NCBI GenBank assembly: GCA_025966175.1 | Contig: JAOPVN010000108.1 | Span: 1-41,587, forward strand | DNA from: Modestobacter sp. | GTDB taxonomy: Bacteria; Actinomycetota; Actinomycetes; Mycobacteriales; Geodermatophilaceae | DNA length: 41,587 nucleotides | Direction of reading: 5' to 3' | In this document: positions 1 through 8,925 of the stretch, piece by piece | Numbering within the stretch: the stretch's first letter is position 1 | How the letters are laid out: every line of letters begins with the position of its first letter | Position numbers and translations under genes: made by a program | The notes under the pieces: model-generated | Seen by the model: the letters and a program-made list of their open reading frames with translations, nothing else | What the model was told of the DNA's origin: nothing | Database searches by the model: none

Positions 1-13
1 ACGGGGTCCTTCG

Positions 14-150
14 TCAGTCGCGCTCGGCCAGGGTGACCTCGAGGCCACCGACCAGGTCCGAGCACAGGTTGTAGACGAACGCCGCCACGGTGCACAGCGC
101 GGTCAGCAGCACGATGTTCACCGCACCGATCACCGCGGCACCGCCGACGC
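14..150 (-). pseudogene. Inverted partial copy of the DUF3566-protein C-terminus ([43 protein letters not shown])
   Basis: Minus-strand translation nearly identical to the C-terminus of the + strand gene at 156-559; junction near 145-155. Confidence 0.8.
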
Positions 151-155
151 CGGCC

Positions 156-559
156 GCAGCGCCGGGGGCAAGGTCCGTGGCGTCGGGCGCGGTCCGCGTC
201 GTGCTCGCCTGCAGTTGCGACACATCGACACCTGGTCGGCGCTGAAGATCTCGCTGGTCGTCTCGATCGCGCTGTTCTTCGTCTGGATGGTCGCGGTCGG
301 CATCCTCTACGGGGTGCTGAGCGGACTGGGTGTCTTCGGCACCCTCAACGACCTGATCGGCCAGCTCAGCAGCCCCGCGGGCAACCAGGGCGGCGGCGGT
401 GACGTCATCACCGCCGGGGTCGTCTTCGGTGGGGCTGCGGTGATCGGCGCGGTCAACATCGTGCTGCTGACCGCGCTGTGCACCGTGAGCGCCTTCGTCT
501 ACAACCTGTGTTCGGACCTCGTCGGTGGCCTCGAGGTCACCCTCGCCGAGCGGGACTGA
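156..559 (+). CDS. DUF3566 transmembrane protein, 5' truncated at the inverted junction
   Basis: Reads [54 protein letters not shown]...; open upstream of the ORF-track TTG at 215; followed by tRNA-Ile/tRNA-Ala as in many actinobacteria. Confidence 0.85.
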
Positions 560-562
560 AAG

Positions 563-619
563 AGGACCCCGCTGCCCCCCGCCACTCGCGAGCTCGGGGC
601 GGGACCCTGCAGCGGGGCC
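563..619. terminator. GC-rich hairpin, member of a recurrent intergenic terminator-like family
   Basis: ggaccccgctgcccc...ggggcgggaccctgcagcggggcc just after the DUF3566 stop. Confidence 0.55.
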
Positions 620-689
620 GTTCCAGCACATCGCCTGGCCCCCCGCGTCGGGGGCCCCGAAGGGCCAGGTAAGCTCGTCCACGGTCCAC

Positions 690-763
690 GGGCCTGTAGC
701 TCAGACGGTTAGAGCGCATCCCTGATAAGGATGAGGCCGGAGGTTCAAGTCCTCCCAGGCCCA
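690..763 (+). tRNA. tRNA-Ile(GAT)
   Basis: Cloverleaf: GGGCCTG/CAGGCCC acceptor, anticodon loop CTGATAA, GGTTCAAGTCC T-loop. Confidence 0.95.
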
Positions 764-879
764 CCCGTGCACCGACGGCGGGACGACCCGGACCCCATCC
801 GGGGCCGGTCGCCCGCCACCCGGTCGCCCGCAGCGGTCACCGGAGCCGCGGTGATCACCACCGTTCGAGGAGGTCCCGC

Positions 880-1023
880 GTGCTGAAGAAGCTGGCTCTC
901 GCAGCGCTCGCTGCCAGTGCCGTGGTCGCCGTCCGCAAGCGCAGCGCCGGGAAGGGCGATGCCGACCTGTGGGCCGAGGCCACCAGCGGACCGGGTGCGG
1001 TCAGTACCCCTCGCAGCTCCTGA
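880..1023 (+). CDS. DLW-39 family microprotein (47 aa): MLKKLALAALAASAVVAVRKRSAGKGDADLWAEATSGPGAVSTPRSS
   Basis: GTG start with AGGAGG upstream; hydrophobic N-terminus and conserved DLWAEAT motif; located between the two tRNAs; absent from ORF track. Confidence 0.85.
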   Translation: MLKKLALAALAASAVVAVRKRSAGKGDADLWAEATSGPGAVSTPRSS

Positions 1024-1054
1024 GACGGCGGCGCGGCCGGTCCGCGCCACCTCC

Positions 1055-1127
1055 GGGGACGTAGCTCAATTGGCAGAGCACCGCCTTTGCAAGGCGGGGG
1101 TTAGGGGTTCGATTCCCCTCGTCTCCA
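1055..1127 (+). tRNA. tRNA-Ala(TGC)
   Basis: GGGGACGTAGCTCAATTGGCAGAGCACCGCCTTTGCAAGGCGG...CGTCTCCA cloverleaf. Confidence 0.95.
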
Positions 1128-1227
1128 CTCCTCCACCCGGTCCGGGCGGCCGCCGCACAGCCTTGCGCACAGCCCGGGCAGACCGGGTGCCCGGCGCACT
1201 CCCGCCCAGCAGTGGGAGAGTAGAGCC

Positions 1228-1764
1228 GTGACTGAACAGACCCCCGCCGCACGGCGCGCCGTCCTGCACACCAACCGCGGCGACATCACCGTCGACCTGT
1301 TCCCCGACCACGCACCCAAGACGGTCGCGAACTTCGTCGAGCTCGCCGAGGGCAGCCGCGAGTGGATCGACCCCCGCACCCGCGAGAAGACCACCGACAA
1401 GCTCTACGACGGCACGGTCTTCCACCGGGTCATCGGCGGCTTCATGATCCAGGGCGGCGACCCCCTGGGCCAGGGCACCGGCGGCCCCGGCTACCGCTTC
1501 GGCGACGAGTTCCACCCGGACCTGGCCTTCAACCGGCCGTACCTGCTGGCGATGGCCAACGCCGGCCCCGGCACCAACGGCTCGCAGTTCTTCATCACCG
1601 TCACCAACACCCCGCACCTGACCAACAAGCACACGATCTTCGGTGAGGTGGTCGACGAGGCCAGTCGCCAGGTCGTCGACGCGATCGCCACCACCCCGAC
1701 CTCCCGCGGTGACCGCCCGGTCGAGGACGTCGTGATCAACTCCGTCGAGGTGCAGCGCAGCTGA
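1228..1764 (+). CDS. ppiA: Cyclophilin-type peptidylprolyl isomerase
   Basis: [63 protein letters not shown]. Confidence 0.95.
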   Translation: MTEQTPAARRAVLHTNRGDITVDLFPDHAPKTVANFVELAEGSREWIDPRTREKTTDKLYDGTVFHRVIGGFMIQGGDPLGQGTGGPGYRFGDEFHPDLAFNRPYLLAMANAGPGTNGSQFFITVTNTPHLTNKHTIFGEVVDEASRQVVDAIATTPTSRGDRPVEDVVINSVEVQRS

Positions 1765-2651
1765 CCGCCCCAGACGGCACCGAGGGCACCGGGGGCGCCG
1801 GCGCGGGAGATCCGCAGCCGGCGTCCCCGGCCACCTGCTACCGCCACCCCGACCGGCCCACCGGGGTGCGCTGCGTCCGCTGTGGCCGACCGATCTGCCC
1901 GGAGTGCATGCACCCGGCGGCGGTCGGCTTCCAGTGCCCTGACGACGTCGCCGCCGGCAACGCCGATGTGCGGCTGCCGCGGCGCACCGGCGGGCTCCAG
2001 CGGGCCGGACGCCGCTGGGGGCCCGTCACGCTGACCCTGATCGGGATCAACGTCGCGATGTTCCTGCTGACCGCGGGCCTCACCGCGATCAACGGTCAGG
2101 ACCCGCTGCAGAACTACCGGACCGAGCTCTTCCAGCGGCTGGCGCAGGTGCCGGTGTTCGTCGACGCCGGGGACTGGTGGCGCCCGTTCACCGCAGCCTT
2201 CCTGCACTACGGCGTCCTCCACCTGGCGCTGAACATGATCTCGCTGCTGATCTTCGGCTCCGAGCTGGAGCGGCTGCTGGGCCGTGCCCGCTTCCTCACC
2301 GTCTACCTGGTGTCGGTCGTCGGCGGTGCGGCCGCGATCCAGCTGCTCGGCGCCCCGTTGGGGCAGGTGGCCGGTGCGTCCACCGCCATCTACGGGCTCA
2401 TGGGCGCGCTCGGCGTGGTCCTGGTGCACCAGAAGCACGACCTGCGCGGGCTGCTCACCCTGCTCGCGATCAACCTCGTGGTCAGTTTCCTGCCCGGGGT
2501 CTCGCTGATCGGCCACCTCGGTGGCCTGGTCGGGGGCGCGGCCGCCGCGGCGGTCCTGATCGCCGCCCGCCGCCGGCGACCGCTGGCCGTGGGTGGCGTC
2601 GTCGTGCTCGTCCTCGTCCTGCTCGGGCTGGTCTTCGGCGGGGTGGGCTGA
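1761..2651 (+). CDS. Rhomboid family intramembrane serine protease with N-terminal zinc ribbon
   Basis: [35 protein letters not shown] ribbon, then TM segments with [11 protein letters not shown] and HLGGL; start uncertain (CTG 1761 or GTG 1866). Confidence 0.85.
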   Translation: MTAPDGTEGTGGAGAGDPQPASPATCYRHPDRPTGVRCVRCGRPICPECMHPAAVGFQCPDDVAAGNADVRLPRRTGGLQRAGRRWGPVTLTLIGINVAMFLLTAGLTAINGQDPLQNYRTELFQRLAQVPVFVDAGDWWRPFTAAFLHYGVLHLALNMISLLIFGSELERLLGRARFLTVYLVSVVGGAAAIQLLGAPLGQVAGASTAIYGLMGALGVVLVHQKHDLRGLLTLLAINLVVSFLPGVSLIGHLGGLVGGAAAAAVLIAARRRRPLAVGGVVVLVLVLLGLVFGGVG

Positions 2652-2660
2652 CCCGGGCTG

Positions 2661-3059
2661 TCAGGAGGCGCCGGCGGCGCGCAGTGCCTCGGCCACGGTG
2701 TCCGGGTCGGTGCCGAGCTCACGGCGGCCCAGCACGACCAGGACGGCGTCGTCCGTCCGGTCCTCCAGCTCCAGGGTGCGGGCGCGCAGCCCCCAGCGCC
2801 GGTGGGTGCGCACCCGTACGCGTGCGTGCGGCCAGGCGATCGTCGTCGGGCCGGTCAGTGCCCGCACCGTCAGCCCCTCGGCGCCGGCGCTCAGCCGGGG
2901 ACGCAGCACGGCGTCCCGCGCTGCCAGGGCGAGCAGCAGCAGGGCGGCGCCGCCGACCAGCACCCGGCCGACCGGGTCCACCAGCAGGACGGCGAGGGCC
3001 AGGCCGAGGCCGGCGGCCGCCGTCGCGACCACCTCGCCGGTCCGGGGCGACCACTGCAC
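2661..3059 (-). CDS. PH domain-containing protein
   Basis: 132 aa, two hydrophobic segments then a PH-like region (TTIAWPHARVRVRTHRRWGLRARTLELE). Confidence 0.7.
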   Translation of the reverse strand: MQWSPRTGEVVATAAAGLGLALAVLLVDPVGRVLVGGAALLLLALAARDAVLRPRLSAGAEGLTVRALTGPTTIAWPHARVRVRTHRRWGLRARTLELEDRTDDAVLVVLGRRELGTDPDTVAEALRAAGAS

Positions 3060-3148
3060 GCCCCCAGCTTGTCAGCACCTCCGGATGGCCCGGTCGCCGG
3101 CGCCTAGCATCGCCGCACAGGCAGTGGCGCCGAACGAGGAGCAGATCC

Positions 3149-4309
3149 ATGCGTGATGCCGTCATCTGTGCCGCGGTCCGTACGCCGGTGGGCAGACGCG
3201 GAGGGGGTCTGTCCGGCGTGCACGCCGCCGACCTGTCCGCCGCCGTGCTCACCGCGCTGGTCGAGCGCACCGGCCTGGACCCTGCCGTCGTCGACGACGT
3301 CTTCTGGGGCTGCGTGAGCCAGGTGGGCGAGCAGACCGGCAACATCGGCCGCGTCGCCGCGCTGGCCGCCGGCTGGCCGGAGTCGGTGCCGGGCACCACG
3401 ATCGACCGCCAGTGCGGCTCGTCCCAGCAGGCGGTGGCCTTCGCCGCGGCCACCGTGGTCAGCGGACAGGCCGACGTCGTCGTCGCTGGTGGCGTCGAGT
3501 CGATGAGCCGCGTGCCGATGGGCTCCTCGTCCGGCGACGGGTCGTGCGGCCGCCCGCTGGGGCCGGCGTTCCTGGCCCGGTACGGCGGGGTGGCCCCCAA
3601 CCAGGGCATCGGGGCGGAGATGATCGCCGCCCGCTGGGGGTTCTCCCGCACCCAGCTGGACGAGTTCGCGCTGCGGTCCCACGACCGGGCGGCCAAGGCG
3701 CAGGCCGACGGTGCCTTCGACGCCCAGATCGTCGCCGTCCACACCCCCGAGGGCGGCGTCGTGGCCGCCGACGAGGGCATCCGCACCGGGGGAACCCTGG
3801 AGAAGCTGGCGGCGCTGAAGACGCCGTTCCAGCCCGACGGGGTGATCAGTGCCGGGAACGCCAGCCAGATCTCCGACGGCTCGGCCGCCCTGCTGGTCAC
3901 CACCTCGGAGAAGGCCCGGGAGCTCGGCCTGACGCCGCTCGTACGGGTGCACACCACGGTCGTCGCCGGCGACGATCCGGTCATCATGCTCACCGCCCCC
4001 ATCCCGGCGACCCGCAAGCTGCTCGAGCGGTCCGGTGTGCGGCTGGGTGACATCGGCGTCTTCGAGGTCAACGAGGCGTTCGCGCCCGTGCCGCTGGCCT
4101 GGCAGTACGAGATCGGTGTCGATCCCGAGGCCGTCAACCCGCTCGGCGGCGCCATCGCGCTGGGGCATCCGCTGGGCGCCTCGGGAGCGCGCATCATGAC
4201 CACCCTCGTCCACCACATGCAGGCCTCCGGCACGCGGTACGGGCTGCAGACCATGTGCGAGGGCGGCGGGATGGCCAACGCCACGCTGCTGGAGCTGCTC
4301 CCGGGCTGA
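3149..4309 (+). CDS. Acetyl-CoA C-acyltransferase (thiolase)
   Basis: IDRQCGSSQQAVAFAA active-site Cys, NEAFAPVPLAW, GGAIALGHPLGASGARI, CEGGGMANATLLE. Confidence 0.95.
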   Translation: MRDAVICAAVRTPVGRRGGGLSGVHAADLSAAVLTALVERTGLDPAVVDDVFWGCVSQVGEQTGNIGRVAALAAGWPESVPGTTIDRQCGSSQQAVAFAAATVVSGQADVVVAGGVESMSRVPMGSSSGDGSCGRPLGPAFLARYGGVAPNQGIGAEMIAARWGFSRTQLDEFALRSHDRAAKAQADGAFDAQIVAVHTPEGGVVAADEGIRTGGTLEKLAALKTPFQPDGVISAGNASQISDGSAALLVTTSEKARELGLTPLVRVHTTVVAGDDPVIMLTAPIPATRKLLERSGVRLGDIGVFEVNEAFAPVPLAWQYEIGVDPEAVNPLGGAIALGHPLGASGARIMTTLVHHMQASGTRYGLQTMCEGGGMANATLLELLPG

Positions 4310-4330
4310 GCCGCCCACCACGTTCGTCCA

Positions 4331-4359
4331 CAGCCCTCGTCCCCTGCGGACGGGGGCTG
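4331..4359 (+). terminator. Hairpin after thiolase
   Basis: CAGCCCTCGTCC ccctgc GGACGGGGGCTG. Confidence 0.5.
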
Positions 4360-4506
4360 CGTCGTCCGCGGGCAGGCGCCAGCCTGCCGAGGTGTCGACA
4401 ACACGCCCGGGACCGGCCCGTCACGCAGTCCGTTTGCGCTCCTGGCCGACCGGTAGTAGGGCCGTTCGACGCGTCGAGCCGGTGGGTCCGGACCCCTGGT
4501 TACCCA

Positions 4507-4524
4507 CAGCTGTGTACACAGCTG
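4507..4524. promoter_or_regulatory. Perfect 18-bp palindrome CAGCTGTGTACACAGCTG
   Basis: Self-reverse-complementary, in a ~600-bp intergenic region. Confidence 0.6.
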
Positions 4525-4844
4525 GGGACGAAGTTCCAGCGATGTAGTTACCCCTGTGCCGTTTCCGTCCCAGTGGTCACATGCAGAGCATCGGCGCTGG
4601 TCAACGACGTGTGGGTCACCCCGTCCGCTCCACATGTCGTGGACAAGCCTGAGGACGGCCGACCGGGGGATCTGTGGACGACGACGGGCGCTGTGCACAG
4701 ACGATCTTCAGCCACCGGACGGGGTGGCCGCCTGACCTGCGGGTTGACCGCTTGTCGACTCCAGCAGACGGGTAGTCGGGCCGCTGCGCTCGGTCACCGC
4801 ACCCGGTCGGCGGGAACGGGTGCGGTGGGGCGCCCCGCACACGA

Positions 4845-4881
4845 CACAGGCCCCCGTCCCGGAGCGGGACAGGGGCCTGTG
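4845..4881 (-). terminator. Strong hairpin downstream of crgA
   Basis: CACAGGCCCCcGTCCCG gag CGGGACaGGGGCCTGTG. Confidence 0.7.
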
Positions 4882-4907
4882 GACGGCGCAGGTGCGGTGC
4901 GGGCGGG

Positions 4908-5180
4908 TCAGCGCCAGCGCATCGACATCACCAGGCCGGCGACCATCGCGCCGAAGCCGATCGCGAAGTTCCACGCGCCCAGCGACACCATCAGCGGGAT
5001 CTGGTCGCCGGCGACGTAGTAGACGACGATCCACAGGAGCCCGATGAGCATCAGGGCGACCATCAGGATGGCGTACCAGCGCGGGCTGGGTTCGGCGGCG
5101 CGGGCGCGGGCCGCGCGTGAGGGCAGCACACCCTCCGGCGGCGTGTACACCGACTTCTTGCGCACCTTCGACTTGGGCAC
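4908..5180 (-). CDS. crgA: Cell division protein CrgA
   Basis: MPKSKVRKKSVYTPPEG...SPRWYAILMVALMLIGLLWIVVYYVAG...LGAWNFAIGFGAMVAGLVMSMRWR. Confidence 0.95.
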   Translation of the reverse strand: MPKSKVRKKSVYTPPEGVLPSRAARARAAEPSPRWYAILMVALMLIGLLWIVVYYVAGDQIPLMVSLGAWNFAIGFGAMVAGLVMSMRWR

Positions 5181-5335
5181 CGTGCGGACTCCCTCCCGGG
5201 CCGGTGGCCTGTCGCCCCGGCGTGAACTGTCACCAGCCTAAGCTGCAGGCCGAGAAGCGCGGCCCCCGCGCACGGGGCGCGTCACCCCCCCAGGCCGTTC
5301 GCCGGGCGGCCGAGGACCCCAGCCAGGAGGTGGAC

Positions 5336-6085
5336 ATGCGCTCCGTTCGGTTCCGTCGGCCCTCCCTGTGGGCCGTCCTCGTGCCGGTGGTCGCGCTGGC
5401 CGCCGGGCTCCTCTTCGCCACCTCCAGCCGGACCGCGCTCGGCACGGACCTGCGGGCCGGGGAGAGCTCCCAGCTGTCCGGCCTGATCGAGCAGCGCGAC
5501 GCGGCGGTCGCCCGGCAGCAGGAGCAGTTGGCCCTCCTGCAGCAGCAGGTGCAGGCGCTGACCGACCAGGCCGCCTCCCGTGACGGCGAGGTCGCCGCCG
5601 CCCTGACCGAGGGCCAGCAGGGAGTGGTGTCCGCCGGCGTGACTGCGATCGTCGGGCCGGGTGTCTCGGTCACCCTGGACGACGCACCCCCGCAGGCCGG
5701 TGGTGGCCTGCCCAGCGGGGCCACCGCGGACGACCTGGTCATCCACCAGTCCGACGTCCAGGGCGTCGTCAACGCCCTGTGGGCGGCCGGGGCGGACGGG
5801 GTGGCCATCATGGGCCAGCGGTTGATCGGCACCAGCGCCGTCATCTGCGTGGGCAACACGCTCCTGCTGCAGGGCCGCAAGTACTCACCGCCCTTCATCG
5901 TCACCGCCGTCGGCAACGCCACGCAGATGCGCCAGCAGCTCTCCGCCTCCTACGAGGTCCAGCTGCTGAAGCGCGCCGTGGACGACTACGGCCTCACCTA
6001 CGAGGTGGCCGACCAGCGGCAGGTGTCGCTGCCGGCGTACGACGGCCCGCTGGTGATGCAGTACGCCCGGCCCGGCGCCGGCTGA
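5336..6085 (+). CDS. DUF881 domain protein
   Basis: N-terminal TM, coiled coil, GPGVSVTLDDAP...NALWAAGADGVAIMGQRL. Confidence 0.9.
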   Translation: MRSVRFRRPSLWAVLVPVVALAAGLLFATSSRTALGTDLRAGESSQLSGLIEQRDAAVARQQEQLALLQQQVQALTDQAASRDGEVAAALTEGQQGVVSAGVTAIVGPGVSVTLDDAPPQAGGGLPSGATADDLVIHQSDVQGVVNALWAAGADGVAIMGQRLIGTSAVICVGNTLLLQGRKYSPPFIVTAVGNATQMRQQLSASYEVQLLKRAVDDYGLTYEVADQRQVSLPAYDGPLVMQYARPGAG

Positions 6086-6255
6086 GCCCGCGCGCACGCC
6101 CCCGCACGCGCGACCGCGGATGACGGGACGGGCCGCGGACGTGTACACCTGACTGGACGACATCGGACCGGATCCGGCCGGGGTCGTCGCGTCCCTGCCC
6201 GCCGTCCCCCCTGGAGCGAGACCACCGTGCCCCTTCCCGACGTGAGGGTCGACCG

Positions 6256-6918
6256 ATGAGCCGGCCCACCCCGCGGCCGGTGCTCGTCGTCGACAACTTC
6301 GACAGCTTCGTCTACAACCTGGTCCAGTACCTCGGCCAGCTGGGCGTGCCCAGCGTGGTGCGGCGCAACGACGCCGTGACGATCGCCGAGCTCGCCGACC
6401 TCGATGTCGCGGGGGTGCTCCTCTCCCCTGGCCCCGGCACCCCCACCGATGCCGGCGTCACGGTCCCGATGGTGCGCGCGGCCGCCGACGCCGGCATCCC
6501 GGTGCTCGGGGTGTGCCTGGGCCACCAGGCGATCGCCGAGGCCTTCGGCGGCGTCGTCGGCCGCGCGCCCGAGTTGCTGCACGGCAAGACCAGCCAGGTG
6601 GTGCACGAGGGGGCCGGCGTGCTCGCCGGGCTCTCCTCGCCGTTCACCGCGACGCGGTACCACTCGCTCGCCGTGGAGTCCGACAGCATCCCGGCCGAGC
6701 TCGAGGTCACCGGCCGGACGCCGTCCGGGATCGTCATGGCGCTGCGGCACCGTGAACTGCCCATCGAGGGCGTGCAGTTCCACCCCGAGTCGGTGCTCAC
6801 CGAGGGCGGGCACCAGCTGCTGGCGAACTGGCTGACCAGCTGCGGCCTCGCGCCGGACCCGGCCGTGGTGGAGGCGGCGGCCGCCACCACCCGCCGGCTG
6901 ACCGTGGCCACCGTCTAG
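6256..6918 (+). CDS. Anthranilate/aminodeoxychorismate synthase component II (glutamine amidotransferase)
   Basis: VVDNFDSFVYNLVQYLGQLG, LSPGPGTP, VLGVCLGHQAI, GVQFHPESVLTEGG. Confidence 0.93.
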   Translation: MSRPTPRPVLVVDNFDSFVYNLVQYLGQLGVPSVVRRNDAVTIAELADLDVAGVLLSPGPGTPTDAGVTVPMVRAAADAGIPVLGVCLGHQAIAEAFGGVVGRAPELLHGKTSQVVHEGAGVLAGLSSPFTATRYHSLAVESDSIPAELEVTGRTPSGIVMALRHRELPIEGVQFHPESVLTEGGHQLLANWLTSCGLAPDPAVVEAAAATTRRLTVATV

Positions 6919-6931
6919 CGCCTGATCTGTC

Positions 6932-6980
6932 GGCCCCCTCCAGGGCGTCCCCGGGCCTCAGATGGCCCTGGAGGGGGTCC
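6932..6980. terminator. Bidirectional hairpin between convergent amidotransferase gene and pknB
   Basis: GGCCCCCTCCAGGGC...GCCCTGGAGGGGGTCC then TTCC. Confidence 0.8.
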
Positions 6981-7004
6981 TTCCATCAGGAGGGGGTTCC
7001 TCCC

Positions 7005-8789
7005 TCAGCCCGCAGCGGGGCTCGTCGACGGCGAGGACGTCGTGGCCGTGGCGCTGGTCGTGGCCGACGACGAGGTGGGTGCCGTCGTCGGCGGGGCCTG
7101 GCTGGGGATGGGGACCGCGACGAGCAGCGTGATGACGTCGCCCGCTCCGACCGGGGACCGGGGTCCGGGGTCGGTGCCGACCACGTTGCCGGGCGCCACG
7201 GTGTCGCTCTCGGCGTTGGTGGCGTCGATGTTGCCGTTGTCGATGCCGGCGGCCACCAGCTGCTCACGGGCCGCGGCCTGGGTGAGCCCCCGCACGTCGG
7301 GCATCGGGATGGTCCCGGTGGAGATGCCCAGCCGGATCGCGACGTCCGGTGCGGCCTGGCTGCCCACCGCCGGGTCGATCTGCACGACGGTGCCCTGGGG
7401 AGCGAGGTTGTCGACCTGGTCGGTGCTGATGCTCCCGGTGAACCCGGCGCTCTTCAGCTTCGCGATCGCAGCGGTCTGGTCCAGATCGACCACGTTGGGC
7501 ACCGCGAGGGTGTTGGGGCCGCCGCCGATGACCAGGGTGACGGGCGTCTGCTTGTCGGCCTTGCTGCCGCCGGGCGGGTTCGAGCTGAGGACCTTGTCCT
7601 TCTGGGCCTCGGTGCTCGTCTCCCGGCTGACCGTGCCCAGGATCAGACCGGCGTCCTTGATCTTCGCGGTCGCGGCTTCCTGGGTCAGGCCGGTGAGGTC
7701 GGGCACGGTGACCTGGGCGACCGCGGGCGTCTGGTTGCCCCCGCCCGAGGTGAGCGCGATGGCGATGCCGACGGCGCCCACGATGAGCACGATGCCGGCG
7801 ACCACCAGGGCGATGATCCGGTTCCGCTTGCGCCGGCGGCCCGCCTCGTCGTCGTCGTCCCAGTTGTCGTCGTACCCGTATCCGCCTGGGGTGGCGCCGA
7901 TGATCGTCGTCTTCTCGGCGTCGCTCATCACCGGCGTCGCCTCGACCCGCTGGCCGGCGACGGCGCGGAGCAGGTCCGCGCGCATGTCGGCGGCCGACTG
8001 GTAGCGGTTGGCCGGGTTCTTGCTCATCGCCTTGAGCAGGATGGCGTCGAGCTCCGGGGGGATCTCCGGGTTGATCGACGACGGCGTCCGCGGATCCTCG
8101 CGCACGTGCTGGTACGCGACGGCCACCGGGGAGTCGCCGGTGAACGGCGGCGTGCCGGTGACCAGCTCGTAGAGCAGGCAGCCGGCCGAGTAGACGTCGG
8201 AGCGGGCGTCGACGCCCTCGCCGCGGGCCTGCTCGGGGGAGAGGTACTGGGCGGTGCCGATGACGGCGGCGGTGGAGGTCATCGTCGCGGCGGAGTCGGA
8301 GACGGCCCGGGCGATGCCGAAGTCCATCACCTTGACGGTGCCCTGCGGCGTGATCATCACGTTCCCGGGCTTCACGTCCCGGTGCACGATGCCGTTGCGG
8401 TGGCTGAAGTCCAGGGCCGCGCAGATGTCGGCGGTCAGCGACATGGCGCGCTCGGGCGTGAGCCGTCGCTCGCGCCGCAGGACGTCGCGCAGGGTCTCGC
8501 CCTCGACGTACTCCATGACGATGTACGGGGTGGCCCCGCTGGGGGTGCGGTCCTCGCCGGTGTCGTACACGGCGACGATCGCGGGGTGGTTCAACGAGGC
8601 CGCGGCCTGCGCCTCGCGGCGGAAGCGGACCTGCGACGACGGGTCGCGGGCGAGGTCGTGACGCAGCACCTTGACGGCGACCTCGCGGCCCAGCCGGAGG
8701 TCCCGGCCGCGGTGCACCTCCGCCATGCCGCCACGGCCGAGCACCCCGCCGATCTCGTAGCGCTCACCGAGCACTGAGGGCGTGGTCAT
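7005..8789 (-). CDS. pknB: PASTA-domain Ser/Thr protein kinase PknB
   Basis: Kinase motifs HRDVKPGNVMI, DFGIA; TM; three PASTA-like repeats. Confidence 0.95.
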   Translation of the reverse strand: MTTPSVLGERYEIGGVLGRGGMAEVHRGRDLRLGREVAVKVLRHDLARDPSSQVRFRREAQAAASLNHPAIVAVYDTGEDRTPSGATPYIVMEYVEGETLRDVLRRERRLTPERAMSLTADICAALDFSHRNGIVHRDVKPGNVMITPQGTVKVMDFGIARAVSDSAATMTSTAAVIGTAQYLSPEQARGEGVDARSDVYSAGCLLYELVTGTPPFTGDSPVAVAYQHVREDPRTPSSINPEIPPELDAILLKAMSKNPANRYQSAADMRADLLRAVAGQRVEATPVMSDAEKTTIIGATPGGYGYDDNWDDDDEAGRRRKRNRIIALVVAGIVLIVGAVGIAIALTSGGGNQTPAVAQVTVPDLTGLTQEAATAKIKDAGLILGTVSRETSTEAQKDKVLSSNPPGGSKADKQTPVTLVIGGGPNTLAVPNVVDLDQTAAIAKLKSAGFTGSISTDQVDNLAPQGTVVQIDPAVGSQAAPDVAIRLGISTGTIPMPDVRGLTQAAAREQLVAAGIDNGNIDATNAESDTVAPGNVVGTDPGPRSPVGAGDVITLLVAVPIPSQAPPTTAPTSSSATTSATATTSSPSTSPAAG

Positions 8790-8925
8790 CGGGGGTCCTC
8801 TCGGCGAGTGTGGTGCGGCGGGCGCGGCTCCGGTGCGGTGGGCCCGGGGGGCGTCACGCAGTCGGGGAGCCTAATCGCTGGCCGGGCACCCGACGGCGCG
8901 ACGCGAGCAGCGCGGGACGGGTGTG

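Noticed and set aside
2177-3148. 5' part of the 710-aa + strand ORF ahead of the thiolase
   Set aside because: Arg/Pro/Gly-rich out-of-frame translation overlapping rhomboid and the PH gene; real thiolase starts at 3149
4310-4907. Chromosomal oriC
   Set aside because: Actinobacterial oriC usually lies between dnaA and dnaN, absent here; box matches imperfect, so only a DnaA-site cluster is proposed
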